A DNA stretch of 50,924 nucleotides, taken from contig CAMZEO010000004.1 of the NCBI GenBank assembly GCA_947305735.1, forward strand, positions 1 to 50,924, in the 5' to 3' direction. The notes under the pieces are model-generated. The model worked only from the letters and a program-made list of their open reading frames with translations, was not told where the DNA came from and made no database searches. The stretch's first letter is position 1; the number at the start of each line of letters is the position of its first letter. The DNA is from an uncultured Planctomycetales bacterium. GTDB taxonomy: Bacteria; Planctomycetota; Planctomycetia; Pirellulales; Thermoguttaceae. The position numbers and the translations under genes are program-made. Positions 1 through 8,891 of this stretch are shown here, piece by piece.

Positions 1-119
1 TTCGCGAAGATATTTCCGCGTCGAACTCGCTCGCGTTCTGGGTCGTTTCCGACAATTTGCGCAAAGGGGCGGCCACGAACGCCGTTCAGATCGCCGAATG
101 GATTCAGAATAACTTGTAA
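1..119 (+). CDS. asd: aspartate-semialdehyde dehydrogenase, C-terminal end (partial)
   Basis: Only the last 38 codons are inside the window; reading phase begins at base 3 and ends at TAA 117-119. The tail reads [23 protein letters not shown], the well-known C-terminal signature of aspartate-semialdehyde dehydrogenase, which reduces aspartyl phosphate to the semialdehyde on the way to lysine, threonine, methionine and diaminopimelate. The next gene is an aspartate-type aminotransferase, which fits an aspartate-metabolism neighbourhood, although that gene has its own promoter. The catalytic Cys and His lie outside the window and cannot be checked. Confidence 0.85.
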   Translation, partial: REDISASNSLAFWVVSDNLRKGAATNAVQIAEWIQNNL

Positions 120-142
120 GAGTCTTCGCGCCCTTGTCGAAT

Positions 143-162
143 CGTCGCGGACGCGTTTTTTT
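143..162 (+). terminator. weak terminator after asd
   Basis: A short stem (CGTC/GACG, loop GCG) is followed by CG and seven T. The stem is only 4 bp, so it is a weak candidate. Its position between the asd stop and the aspC promoter is what suggests a role. Confidence 0.3.
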
Positions 163-205
163 GTCGCCAATCGATAAAATTTTACTTATTTTATTTTCCG
201 CCGAC

Positions 206-233
206 TTGCGACGACGACGGGTTGGATTATAAT
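206..233 (+). promoter_or_regulatory. sigma70-type promoter of aspC
   Basis: TTGCGA (206-211) and a perfect TATAAT (228-233) are separated by 16 bp. The predicted start near 240 gives a leader of about 74 nt before the aspC ATG. Confidence 0.6.
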
Positions 234-313
234 ATCCGCGTTTGGAACGAGGCGTCGCGTCCGCGCGGACGCGTTGATTACAACTCAACCGCAGTTAATT
301 GGGAGCCAGGCCA

Positions 314-1513
314 ATGAGTATTGAAGTGTCGAAAATCGTTCAAGGCGTCGAGCCGTCCGCCACGTTGGCGATGTCCGCGAAAGCGAAAGAACTCAAAGCG
401 CAAGGCGAAACGGTTTACAACCTTAGCGTCGGCGAGCCGGACTTCGACACTCCGCCGCATATTTGCGACGCGGCGATCGAGGCGATGCGCGCCGGACATA
501 CGCGTTATACGGTCGCCAGCGGTATTCCCGAGCTTAAGACCGCGATCTGCGCCGACTATAAAAATCGGTTTGGGCTCGATTACAAGCCGACGCAGATCGT
601 CGTTTCCAACGGCGCGAAACATTCGCTTCACAACGCGTTTTTCGCGACGCTCAATCCTGGCGACGAGGCGATTTTACCCGCGCCATGCTGGGTCAGCTAC
701 GCCGAGCTGATCAAATTGTGCGGCGCGAAGCCGACGATCGTCCAAACGCGCGAAGAAGACTCCTTCAAATTGACGCCGGACGCGTTCCGCGCCGCTATCA
801 CTCCAAAAACGCGCATGCTTCTGCTGTGCAATCCGTCGAATCCGACCGGCTCGTGCTATTCGCGCGACGAATTGCTCGAACTTGCTAAAATCGCCGTCGA
901 AAACGACTTGTTCGTCGTCGCGGACGAAATATACGAGCGGCTCGTCTACGACGGCGTCGCGTTCACGAGCTTTCCGACCGTTCTTGACGGCCTGCAAGAA
1001 CGCTCGATCGTGGTGAACGGAGTCAGCAAGACCTACGCGATGACCGGATGGCGCGTCGGATGGCTCATGGCGCCCGAAAACGTCGCGAAGAAGATTTCCA
1101 GTCTCCAGAGTCAGGAGACGTCGAATCCGTGCAGCGTGAGTCAATACGCCGCCCTCGCCGCGCTTCAGGGAGATCAGAGTTGCGTCGCCGAAATGCGCGC
1201 GGAGTTTGAAAAGCGCCGCGACTACGTTATGAGCCGAATCGCCGCGATTCCCGGCATGAGCGCTCCAAAAACGGGCGGCGCGTTCTACGTCTTTTTCAAT
1301 ATCCAAAATTTCCTTGGCAAAAACTACGGGGACGTCCGCGTCGAAACGGACAAAGACTGGTGTCTCGAGTTGCTCCAGCGGAAGAAGGTCGCGACGGTCA
1401 TGGGAAGCGCGTTCAGCGCGCCCGGCTACGCGCGCGCGTCGTTTGCCGCGAGTATGGAGACGCTGAAGATCGCGTTCGACCGAATCGAGGAGTTCGTCGC
1501 CGGCAAAGAGTAG
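314..1513 (+). CDS. aspC: aspartate aminotransferase, PLP-dependent fold type I
   Basis: A 399-residue class I aminotransferase that interconverts aspartate plus 2-oxoglutarate and oxaloacetate plus glutamate; some relatives also accept aromatic acids or prephenate. NLSVGEPDFDTP near the N-terminus, NPSNPTG in the middle, and SKTYAMTGWRVGW with the PLP lysine at about residue 239 are all intact. Length matches the family. I chose ATG 314 rather than the TTG at 299 in the track because GGAG at 302-305 is well placed for 314. A promoter with a perfect -10 lies upstream, and a strong terminator follows at 1621. A decayed copy of its 3' end lies just downstream (1537-1605). Exact substrate preference cannot be read from sequence. 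Confidence 0.9.
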   Translation: MSIEVSKIVQGVEPSATLAMSAKAKELKAQGETVYNLSVGEPDFDTPPHICDAAIEAMRAGHTRYTVASGIPELKTAICADYKNRFGLDYKPTQIVVSNGAKHSLHNAFFATLNPGDEAILPAPCWVSYAELIKLCGAKPTIVQTREEDSFKLTPDAFRAAITPKTRMLLLCNPSNPTGSCYSRDELLELAKIAVENDLFVVADEIYERLVYDGVAFTSFPTVLDGLQERSIVVNGVSKTYAMTGWRVGWLMAPENVAKKISSLQSQETSNPCSVSQYAALAALQGDQSCVAEMRAEFEKRRDYVMSRIAAIPGMSAPKTGGAFYVFFNIQNFLGKNYGDVRVETDKDWCLELLQRKKVATVMGSAFSAPGYARASFAASMETLKIAFDRIEEFVAGKE

Positions 1514-1536
1514 GAGTCGTTCGGCGCCGCGTCGGC

Positions 1537-1605
1537 GAAGGTTGGCGTCGCGCGTCGCTCCGTCGGTTGAAGGTCGCGTTCAACCGCGTCGAAGAATTCG
1601 GCGTC
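1537..1605 (+). pseudogene. relic duplicate of the aspC 3' end
   Basis: Just after the aspC stop, the DNA can be read as GWRRASLRRLKVAFNRVEEF, which aligns with the aspC C-terminus GYARASFAASMETLKIAFDRIEEF with four codons missing. At DNA level 27 of 35 bases match between 1463-1497 and 1567-1601, and several differences fall in third codon positions. There is no start codon or remaining catalytic region, so this is a remnant of a second copy or of a partial tandem duplication. It reads on in frame to 1809 but that part resembles nothing. Confidence 0.6.
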
Positions 1606-1620
1606 GTCCGGTTGAAAAGG

Positions 1621-1662
1621 AAAAACGCTCGAGAGTTTACGATACTTTCGGGCGTTTTTTTT
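1621..1662 (+). terminator. strong intrinsic terminator of aspC
   Basis: A 15-bp stem (AAAAACGCTCGAGAG with CTTTCGGGCGTTTTT, two G-T pairs, 9-nt loop) runs into eight T. It lies beyond the relic sequence, so the relic is probably part of the aspC 3' UTR. Confidence 0.8.
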
Positions 1663-1672
1663 GGGTTTCCTC

Positions 1673-1701
1673 TTGCCCGTCGTATGAAAAAGCGCTATTA
1701 T
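1673..1701 (+). promoter_or_regulatory. candidate promoter of prc
   Basis: TTGCCC (1673-1678), 17-bp spacer and TATTAT (1696-1701), directly after the aspC terminator. This would give a leader of roughly 190 nt before the prc ATG. Confidence 0.45.
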
Positions 1702-1897
1702 CTAACGAACGGGACGATTTTGTCAGTTTTGCGCGTTGGCGGTCGCTTTCGCCGCGCGTTAGCAACGGGCGTTTTTCGCGAGTCGTTCCTATTCAGGGAA
1801 GCAAATTAGTTACCCGAGGATTTTGAGCGACCGAAGCCGCGCGAAATGCGTCGAAAGTCGATTCAATAGCAGCAACATTTTACATAAAGGAAGTCTA

Positions 1898-4132
1898 ATG
1901 ACGACCTATTTTGAAGACCGCGCGCGTCTCGCGTTGAGCGCGTTCTTAGTCTTTTCCGCGTTGTTTTTCTCGAACGTCGCGTGCAACGCGGCAAGTCCGA
2001 TCTCCCAGGCTCCCGCCGACGCGTCCTCGGGCGCGGCGCTCGCGCCCGCGGCTCGTGATAAAAGCATAGCGATTAATTTTACGCGAATGTTGGAAATGCG
2101 GCACGTTTCGCGCAAGAAGATTGACGAATCGATTTCGACGCGCGGTTTCGAACTCTATTTAAAGGCGATCGATCCCGCGAAAATCTACTTTACAAAGCAG
2201 GACGTCGACGAGTTTTCTTCCGCCTACGCGCAGACGATGGCGCTTTCCGCAAAAAAGGGCGACGTCGCTCCCGGCTTCGTGATCTACAATCGCTTCCTGC
2301 AACGCGTCGACGAACGTTGCGCGACCGCTCTGGCGCTTCTTGACGCGAACGATTTTGACTTCACTAAAGACGAAACGTTCGTCCGCGACAAGAAGAAGGT
2401 CGAGTATCCCGCGTCTCCTGAAGAAGCCGCCGACCGTATGCGCAAGCGCGTCAAGTTCGAACTACTCTCGTTCGAGGCTGAAGAACGCGATAAGCAAAAG
2501 GAGGCGCGCGAAAAGGGCGAGGAGCCGAAAGAGACCGTCGAAGCGGTTTCCGGACGCGCCGAGGATCCCGTCTCCAAACTGAAGCGTCGGTATTCCACGC
2601 TTCAGAAACGTTTGCGTCAGACGAGCAACGAAGACGTGCTCGAACTCTACCTGACCGCGATCGCCAACGCCTACGACCCGCACACGACCTATATGTCGCC
2701 TAAATCTTACGAAAACTTTATGATTCAGATCGGTCTCAATCTTGAAGGAATCGGCGCGACGTTGCAATGGGACGACGGCTACACGATCGTCAAGCGGATC
2801 GTCAAAGGGAGTCCCGCCGAAAAACAGGGCGAATTGCAGGTCGAAGACAAGATTGTCGGAGTCGGTCAGGGCGAAGACGGTCCGATCGAAGACGTCGTCG
2901 ATATGAAGCTGACGGACGTCGTCGATAAGATTCGCGGCAAGGGCGGCACGACCGTGCGGCTCGAAGTCGTTTCGCAAGACGGCAAAAAGAAGGTGATTTC
3001 GATCGTGCGCGAAAAGGTTGATCTTGAAGACAGCGCCGCGCAATCGGCGATTTTTGAACTCTATAAATTGAACGACGGCTCTACGAAAATCGTTGATTCC
3101 AAAGACGAAAAAGCCGCCGAGGAACGTCCCGCCGAATACGCGTCGCTTTTGAAAGTCGGCGTGATCGATTTGCCGAGCTTCTATCTTGATATGAAGGCGA
3201 AAAATTCGAGCGAAGGACGCAGTTGCAGTTCCGACGTTCGCGCGATACTCGACGATTTCAACGCGCGCAACGTCGACGTATGCGTCGTCGATCTGCGTTA
3301 CAACGGCGGCGGTTCTCTGCCCGAGGCGGTCATGTTGACCGGTCTGTTCATCAAGACGGGAGCGGTCGTTCAGACGAAACCGTCGGAATTTGGCGATCGT
3401 CCGCGCGCGCTGACCGACCCGGATCCGGCGATCGTCTGGTCGAAACCGCTCGTTGTTATGACGTCGCGCTTGAGCGCGTCCGCTTCGGAAATTTTCTCCG
3501 GAGCGATCCGCGATTACGGTCGCGGTCTGATTGTCGGCGACGAAACGACGCATGGCAAAGGGTCCGTGCAGTCGATGATGGAGCTTGCCAACGCGCTTTT
3601 CGGCAATTTGCTCGGTTCTCAAGCCGCTAATCTCGGCGCGATGAAAGTCACGATTCAGGGATATTATCTTCCGAGCGGCGTTTCTCCGCAACTTCAGGGA
3701 GTGAAATCGGACATAGTGCTTCCGTCGTTCACGAGCGTCCTTGAAGACGTCGCGGAATCGGATCTCGATTATCCGCTGACGTTTAAAGCGGTCGAGCCCG
3801 CGTCGTATCCGAAGTTCACGCTTACCGCGCCCGCGATCGTCGAGGAAGTCGCCGAGAAGTCGAGCGAACGCGTCGCCAAATCCGAGGTATTCCAGGAAGA
3901 GATCAAAAAAATCAAGTTGTACAAAGATTCCAAATTACGCAAAGAACCTCCCCTCAACAGGGACAAGTATTTCGAAGAACTCGACAAACTTAACGCCAAT
4001 AAGGAAGAAAACGACAAACTGGAAGATATCGTCAACGGCGATTCCGGCGTCGTGCGCGACTACTACCTCGACGAGGTGCTCTTCTTGTCGAAGGACTACT
4101 ACGACGCGATTCAGACTGTCAACGCAAACTAG
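1898..4132 (+). CDS. prc: tail-specific (C-terminal processing) protease, S41 family
   Basis: A 744-residue periplasmic serine protease of the Prc/Tsp type, which trims or degrades envelope proteins from their C-termini. Residues 1-32 form a signal peptide (LALSAFLVFSALFF then NAAS). A long N-terminal TSP domain is followed by a PDZ domain at about 284-370 (GIGATLQWDDGY...GSPAEKQ) and the S41 core with RYNGGGS. The Ser-Lys dyad is visible as SASASE (Ser530) and HGKGSVQ (Lys555), with the same 25-residue spacing as E. coli Prc. ATG 1898 was chosen over the upstream start in the track because it follows AAAGGA and opens the signal peptide. It is transcribed alone and ends in a GC-rich terminator. 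Confidence 0.92.
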   Translation: MTTYFEDRARLALSAFLVFSALFFSNVACNAASPISQAPADASSGAALAPAARDKSIAINFTRMLEMRHVSRKKIDESISTRGFELYLKAIDPAKIYFTKQDVDEFSSAYAQTMALSAKKGDVAPGFVIYNRFLQRVDERCATALALLDANDFDFTKDETFVRDKKKVEYPASPEEAADRMRKRVKFELLSFEAEERDKQKEAREKGEEPKETVEAVSGRAEDPVSKLKRRYSTLQKRLRQTSNEDVLELYLTAIANAYDPHTTYMSPKSYENFMIQIGLNLEGIGATLQWDDGYTIVKRIVKGSPAEKQGELQVEDKIVGVGQGEDGPIEDVVDMKLTDVVDKIRGKGGTTVRLEVVSQDGKKKVISIVREKVDLEDSAAQSAIFELYKLNDGSTKIVDSKDEKAAEERPAEYASLLKVGVIDLPSFYLDMKAKNSSEGRSCSSDVRAILDDFNARNVDVCVVDLRYNGGGSLPEAVMLTGLFIKTGAVVQTKPSEFGDRPRALTDPDPAIVWSKPLVVMTSRLSASASEIFSGAIRDYGRGLIVGDETTHGKGSVQSMMELANALFGNLLGSQAANLGAMKVTIQGYYLPSGVSPQLQGVKSDIVLPSFTSVLEDVAESDLDYPLTFKAVEPASYPKFTLTAPAIVEEVAEKSSERVAKSEVFQEEIKKIKLYKDSKLRKEPPLNRDKYFEELDKLNANKEENDKLEDIVNGDSGVVRDYYLDEVLFLSKDYYDAIQTVNAN

Positions 4133-4215
4133 CGGTCGGTCCGACGGCGGACTCCCGGCGCGCGCTTCCGCGCGGAGACGCCCGCTCCGTTAGACGCTTT
4201 ACATTAATCAGGATA

Positions 4216-4256
4216 TCGCGCGGCGCTCCTTAAAAAGAACGCCGCGCGTATTTTTA
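4216..4256 (+). terminator. intrinsic terminator of prc
   Basis: A perfect 9-bp stem CGCGCGGCG/CGCCGCGCG with an A-rich loop, followed by TATTTTT. Confidence 0.75.
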
Positions 4257-4323
4257 TGGAAGCGCGGCGACCCAAAAAACGCGACGCTTGTTTTAACTAT
4301 CGATCAACAACAAGGTTCTCGAA

Positions 4324-6438
4324 ATGCCCTCCTTTGACTGGATCCCCTTTTACCAAGAATTGGCCGATAAGCTCCTTCCGTTCAAAAACGATCGGCAAAG
4401 TCTGGTCGAAAAGCTGAAAAATGTTTACGCAAAGCTTGGGTTTGACTTTCCGAAGATGAAGTTGGAGGAAGAGGACGACGACGAAATCGATCCTTTTACC
4501 GTTTTTGGAATGTTCAACAAGATTTCCTCAAGAATAAGGCGCATTAAGATTGCTCATGGAATTGCGGAAGCATTGGACGTACAAAAGGAAGTTCCGAAGG
4601 AGTTTGACGGCGTTCCCCGATTGTTTCCTCTACAGGCTATCGTTTTTCGGTGGAATCTTCCTTCGAGAATAAAAGAATCCGAGGCTCTTTGGACAATTTT
4701 TGCGGCGGCGATAGTCTATGCCGATTCAAAAACTTCTTTGAATAGAAAGACCTTTATCGATGCTTATAACGTCGTTAAAGATATGAAAGGATTAAAATGG
4801 CGCCTTTCAACGGGGCTTTTTTGGGCTCGTCCTCTAAGTTACTTGAGTCTTGATTCGCCGACGCGAAAGTTTCTCACGAACGCAAAGGATATTTTCCGAG
4901 AGGATTCCGGCGTTATCCCCCAAATAACGGAACCGCCCTGCGGAGAGCTATATTTAGAGACTTGCGATCTTATTCGGAATTATATAGCTTCGAACAAGGG
5001 GTCGTTTAGTTCTTTTCCGGATATGTCCTACCGGGCGTTCGAAGCTGAGTATGGTTCCGATAGCGCGGAATTGGATGAAGCAAAACGCTACTGGTTGTAT
5101 GCTCCCGGAGCCAACGCGGATCATTGGGAAGAGTTTTACAAAAAAGGAATAATGGCAATAGGTTGGGAAGAAATTGGCGATTTAAGCCAGTTCTCTAGTC
5201 AAAAAGAAATACAAGACGCGATGAAAAGGGCTTTTGGTTCAGACAAGAGCTATACCCAGGCTTCTCATATGACGTGGCAGTTTGCCAACGTCATTAAACC
5301 GGGAGACGTCGTTTTTGTTAAAAAAGGAACAAGCGCTCTCGTTGGCAGAGGTGAGATCACTGAAGATTCAACGTATTACTACGACGACGCCAAGCCAGAC
5401 TTTAATAACGTCCGAAGAATTAAATGGACGCATAAAGGCGAATGGTCTCTCCCTCAACCCGGTCCTTTAAAGACTCTTACCGACATTACGGATTTTACGT
5501 ATATGGTGGAACCGATCGAAGAATATTTTGTAGACGAATACTCTGATAAGAAAAACCCGCAAATTATTGAAGCCGTTAAAAATCCTCCCTATAATTCCGG
5601 CGATTTTCTCAACGAAGTCTACATGGACGCCGACGATTACCGTCGTCTTATCGCCGTATTAAAAGCGAAAAAGAACGTCGTTTTACAAGGCGCGCCGGGC
5701 GTTGGCAAGACGTTTGCGGCGAAGCGTTTGGCTTATTCTATGATGGGGGAGAAAGACGAGGAACGCGTCGCTATGGTTCAGTTCCATCAGAGTTATTCCT
5801 ACGAAGACTTTATCATGGGGTTTCGTCCGACGGAAAACGGCTTTAAACTGAACAGAGGCGCGTTTTACGAGTTCTGCAAGAAGGCGGAGGAAGACCCGGA
5901 TAACGAATACTTTTTCATTATCGACGAGATCAATCGCGGGAACTTGAGCAAGATTTTCGGCGAGTTGTTCATGTTGATCGAGCGCGACAAACGCGGCGTC
6001 GAGTTGCGGATATTGTATTCCAACGAAAAATTTTCGGTTCCAAGAAACGTCTATCTTATCGGCATGATGAACACGGCGGACCGCAGTTTGGCGATGTTGG
6101 ATTTCGCGCTTCGGCGACGGTTCGCGTTTTTCGAATTGAAGCCCGGCTTTGAGACTGAAGGATTCGGCGAGTATCAAAAGAGGTTGGCCAGCAAGAAATT
6201 CGACGCGTTAATTGGCGTCGTGAAAAAGCTTAACGAGACGATCGAGTCGGACGACTCTCTTGGAAAAGGGTTTTGTATTGGGCGCGGTTTCTTTTGCGGT
6301 TTGACGCCGGAGAGCGTCGACGCAAGATTAGCGAATATCGTCGATTACGAACTGATCCCGTTGCTTCAGGAATACTGGTACGACGAGCCGCTTAATGTCG
6401 ACGAATGGGCGGGTAATTTACGAGCGGCGATTCAATGA
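4324..6438 (+). CDS. mcrB: McrB-type restriction NTPase with EVE-like modified-base reader domain
   Basis: A 704-residue motor and recognition subunit of a type IV, modification-dependent restriction system. Residues 1-250 are an N-terminal domain often seen on McrB homologues but of unclear function. Residues 256-375 (YWLYAPGANADHWEEF...GDVVFVKKG) resemble an EVE/PUA-like domain, a fold that reads modified cytosine in other systems. The McrB AAA+ core follows: Walker A GAPGVGKT (456-463), Walker B FFIIDEINRGN (530-540), and the McrB GTPase signature MNTADRS (582-588). The stop overlaps the mcrC start as ATGA, so the two are translationally coupled. The first 1.2 kb is clearly A+T-richer than the rest (sample 60-base lines 30-47% G+C against 52% in the AAA+ part and 63% in mcrC), hinting at a separately acquired recognition half. 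Base specificity is unknown. Confidence 0.88.
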   Translation: MPSFDWIPFYQELADKLLPFKNDRQSLVEKLKNVYAKLGFDFPKMKLEEEDDDEIDPFTVFGMFNKISSRIRRIKIAHGIAEALDVQKEVPKEFDGVPRLFPLQAIVFRWNLPSRIKESEALWTIFAAAIVYADSKTSLNRKTFIDAYNVVKDMKGLKWRLSTGLFWARPLSYLSLDSPTRKFLTNAKDIFREDSGVIPQITEPPCGELYLETCDLIRNYIASNKGSFSSFPDMSYRAFEAEYGSDSAELDEAKRYWLYAPGANADHWEEFYKKGIMAIGWEEIGDLSQFSSQKEIQDAMKRAFGSDKSYTQASHMTWQFANVIKPGDVVFVKKGTSALVGRGEITEDSTYYYDDAKPDFNNVRRIKWTHKGEWSLPQPGPLKTLTDITDFTYMVEPIEEYFVDEYSDKKNPQIIEAVKNPPYNSGDFLNEVYMDADDYRRLIAVLKAKKNVVLQGAPGVGKTFAAKRLAYSMMGEKDEERVAMVQFHQSYSYEDFIMGFRPTENGFKLNRGAFYEFCKKAEEDPDNEYFFIIDEINRGNLSKIFGELFMLIERDKRGVELRILYSNEKFSVPRNVYLIGMMNTADRSLAMLDFALRRRFAFFELKPGFETEGFGEYQKRLASKKFDALIGVVKKLNETIESDDSLGKGFCIGRGFFCGLTPESVDARLANIVDYELIPLLQEYWYDEPLNVDEWAGNLRAAIQ

Positions 6439-7466
6439 TACCGATTCGAAACGTCTATTATATGCTCGCTTACGCGTTTAAAGCGTTGAACGAGCGCGAA
6501 TTTAGCCGCGTCGACGTCGAGGACTTTGAAAACGTCGCCGAATTGTGCGCCGCGATTTTGACGTCGGGCATGGAATCGCTTGCGCGGCGCGGAATCGGGC
6601 GCGGATTTGTCGGCGCGTCGGGAGAACTCGCGTCGCCTCGCGGAAAGGTCGACGTTGCGGAAACTTTAAAGACGCAGTCTAAGCGACAGAAACGCGTCTA
6701 TTGCGACTTCGACGAGTTCTCCGTCGACACAAAACTCAATCGGATCGTTAAGTCGACCGCCGAACTGGCGCTTCGTTCGCCAATTTCTCAAACGCGTAAA
6801 AAAGGACTGCGTAAAGCGTTGGCGTATTTTGCGGACGTTTCGACGATTGATTTATATTCGCTCGACTGGCGCGTTCGGTTTAACGCGAACACAAAAACGT
6901 ATCAAACGTTGATCGCGATTTGCAATCTCTTAGTTCACGATCTGTTGCAGTCGGAGTCGGCGGGGGGCGTGAAGCTGGCGTCTTTTATCGACGAACAGCG
7001 CATGCATCGACTGTACGAGAAGTTTTTGCTCGAATACTATCGCAAGCATTTTCCGAAACTTAACGCTCAATCGAAAAACGTTCCGTGGGCTCTCGATTTC
7101 GAGTCGGACGTCATGTTGCCTATGATGAAAACCGACGTAACGCTTTCTTCCGGCGACCAAATATTGATTGTCGACGCGAAATACTACGAGCGGTCGACGC
7201 AAGTTCAATACGGCGTCAACAAATTGCATTCCGGAAATCTCTATCAAATATTCTCTTACGTCAAGAATCAGCAATGGGCGAACAAGTCCCGCCGGGTCTC
7301 GGGTCTGCTTCTGTACGCGCGGACGGACGAAGACGTTCTCCCCGAGGGAGACTACGTGATTGCTGGAAACAGAATCGCCGCGCGGTCGCTCGACTTGAAC
7401 GTCGAGTTTCCCAAGATAAGCGAACAACTCGACGCGATTGTCGACGACTTTTTTGCGCTCAATTGA
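6435..7466 (+). CDS. mcrC: McrC-type nuclease subunit of McrBC system
   Basis: A 343-residue partner of McrB that cuts DNA once McrB has translocated. It opens with IPIRNVYYMLAYAF, the typical McrC beginning, and carries the PD-(D/E)XK core as KTDVTL (Asp234) followed by LIVDAKYY (Asp247, Lys249). These acidic and lysine residues appear intact, so the nuclease should be active. It starts inside the mcrB stop codon (ATGA), which implies stoichiometric production. Codon use is like the surrounding genes. No methylase or antitoxin partner is encoded beside it, as expected for a type IV system. Confidence 0.88.
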   Translation: MIPIRNVYYMLAYAFKALNEREFSRVDVEDFENVAELCAAILTSGMESLARRGIGRGFVGASGELASPRGKVDVAETLKTQSKRQKRVYCDFDEFSVDTKLNRIVKSTAELALRSPISQTRKKGLRKALAYFADVSTIDLYSLDWRVRFNANTKTYQTLIAICNLLVHDLLQSESAGGVKLASFIDEQRMHRLYEKFLLEYYRKHFPKLNAQSKNVPWALDFESDVMLPMMKTDVTLSSGDQILIVDAKYYERSTQVQYGVNKLHSGNLYQIFSYVKNQQWANKSRRVSGLLLYARTDEDVLPEGDYVIAGNRIAARSLDLNVEFPKISEQLDAIVDDFFALN

Positions 7467-7525
7467 CGCGTCTTTCCGGTTTCTCAAAAAAAGACGCTTT
7501 GAAAAAAGTTGATAAATCTTGAAAA

Positions 7526-7614
7526 GAATCCCGGATTTGCCAACTTTTTTTATTGATATTCTCTCGAAAAACGATATAATGACGACAAACTCAGGAACGA
7601 ATCCCAGATTTGCC
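7526..7614. repeat. operator-like repeat pair flanking a promoter
   Basis: GAATCCCGGATTTGCC (7526-7541) and GAATCCCAGATTTGCC (7599-7614) differ at one base of 16 and are 73 bp apart. One copy lies just upstream of the -35 box at 7553; the other is just past the likely transcription start. The first contains the dyad AATCC-C-GGATT. This is what a pair of repressor sites would look like, but no regulator is known. Confidence 0.45.
7553..7580 (+). promoter_or_regulatory. consensus promoter of the DUF4143 ATPase gene
   Basis: TTGATA (7553-7558), 16-bp spacer, perfect TATAAT (7575-7580). The gene starts at 7632, so this gene is transcribed separately from mcrBC. Confidence 0.65.
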
Positions 7615-7631
7615 GCAATTGAGCTTTGGCG

Positions 7632-8891
7632 ATGGAATATATCAAACGAGCAATTGAAGACGTCGTTTTGCGTTTGGATAAGACGTTTAAATGCGTTCTG
7701 GTTACCGGCGCGCGACAAACCGGAAAAACGGAAACGATTAAAAAGCTCTTTTCCGACAAGAAATACGTTCCGATCGACGATTTGTTTATCGAGGATTTAG
7801 CGAACAACAATCCGAATATGTTCATGACGTTGAATCAGCCGCCCGTCGTTTACGACGAGGTTCAGCGCGCGCCGGGGTTGTTCCGTTATATTAAAATCGC
7901 CTGCGACGAGTCCAAAGACGTCGGCTTGTTCTGTCTTTCCGGTTCTCAACCGTTTGAATTGATGGAAAAAGCGTCCGAATCTCTTTCGGGAAGGGTCGGA
8001 ATTGTCGAAATCGCCCCGTTGTCTCAACGCGAAATAGACGCCGATCCCTTTAACGCGCCCTTTTTGCCGACGATGAACTACGTCTTGAAAAGGAGCGCGA
8101 CGGCGAAAGCGCCGAAGAACGTTTGGGAAAGAATTCATCGGGGCGGGTACCCCGCCCTGCAGGATCCGACGGTCGATTGGGGCGTTTTCTTTTCCAGCTA
8201 CGTCAAGACTTATCTGGAAAGAGACGTTCGCCAAACGACCGCCGCGCGCGATCTGAACGACTTTCGACGCTTTATGGTCGCCGTCGCGGCAAGAACGGGT
8301 CAGATCGTCAATTACAGCTCGATCGCCAACGAAATTGGAAAAGATCAAACGACGGTAAAAGCGTGGATTTCCATTTTGGAAGCGTCCGGCGTCGTTTATT
8401 TGCTCAAACCGTTTGCGTCGAACGTCCTGACGCGAGCGATTAAAACGGCGAAACTCTATTTTCGCGACACGGGGCTGGCCGCGTATCTTACGCGATGGCT
8501 GACGCCCGAAACGCTCGCGACCGGCGCGATGAGCGGCGCGTTTTTTGAAACGTTCGTCGTTTCGGAGATTATAAAATCCTACTCGAACAGGGGCCTCGAT
8601 TATCGCTATTGCGTTTCCTATTACAGAGGTCGCGACAAGAAAAAACGCAGGAAGAACGGGGAGGAAGTATCCGTCGAAAGCGAAATCGACCTGATCCTCG
8701 AAGAAAACGGCGTTCTTTATCCCGCGATAATCAAACGAAGCGCGACGGTCGATCCCGAACAAACTTCCGCGTTCGCCGTCCTCGATAAAGTCAACGACAA
8801 GAAACGCGGATCCGGCGTCGTTATATGCGACTGTCCGCATCCCGGCGCGTTGAGAGACAACGCGTTGCAGATACCCGTTTGGTTTATATGA
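7632..8891 (+). CDS. AAA_14/DUF4143 family ATPase of unknown role
   Basis: A 419-residue P-loop ATPase of the common AAA_14-plus-DUF4143 type, whose biological role is not established. Walker A is GARQTGKT (26-33), Walker B lies in PVVYDEVQRAPG, and the sensor-like LSGSQPFELM and SESLSGRVG motifs follow. The C-terminal DUF4143 part resembles a PD-(D/E)XK fold; here ESEIDLILEENG...YPAIIKRSA has Ala-Ile-Ile-Lys where family members usually show Glu-x-Lys, so the nuclease-like site is probably dead. ATG 7632 was preferred to TTG 7626, though the Shine-Dalgarno (GAG) is weak. It sits behind mcrBC with its own promoter inside a repeat pair, which suggests regulated expression and perhaps a defence-linked or toxin-like role (inference). 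Confidence 0.75.
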   Translation: MEYIKRAIEDVVLRLDKTFKCVLVTGARQTGKTETIKKLFSDKKYVPIDDLFIEDLANNNPNMFMTLNQPPVVYDEVQRAPGLFRYIKIACDESKDVGLFCLSGSQPFELMEKASESLSGRVGIVEIAPLSQREIDADPFNAPFLPTMNYVLKRSATAKAPKNVWERIHRGGYPALQDPTVDWGVFFSSYVKTYLERDVRQTTAARDLNDFRRFMVAVAARTGQIVNYSSIANEIGKDQTTVKAWISILEASGVVYLLKPFASNVLTRAIKTAKLYFRDTGLAAYLTRWLTPETLATGAMSGAFFETFVVSEIIKSYSNRGLDYRYCVSYYRGRDKKKRRKNGEEVSVESEIDLILEENGVLYPAIIKRSATVDPEQTSAFAVLDKVNDKKRGSGVVICDCPHPGALRDNALQIPVWFI

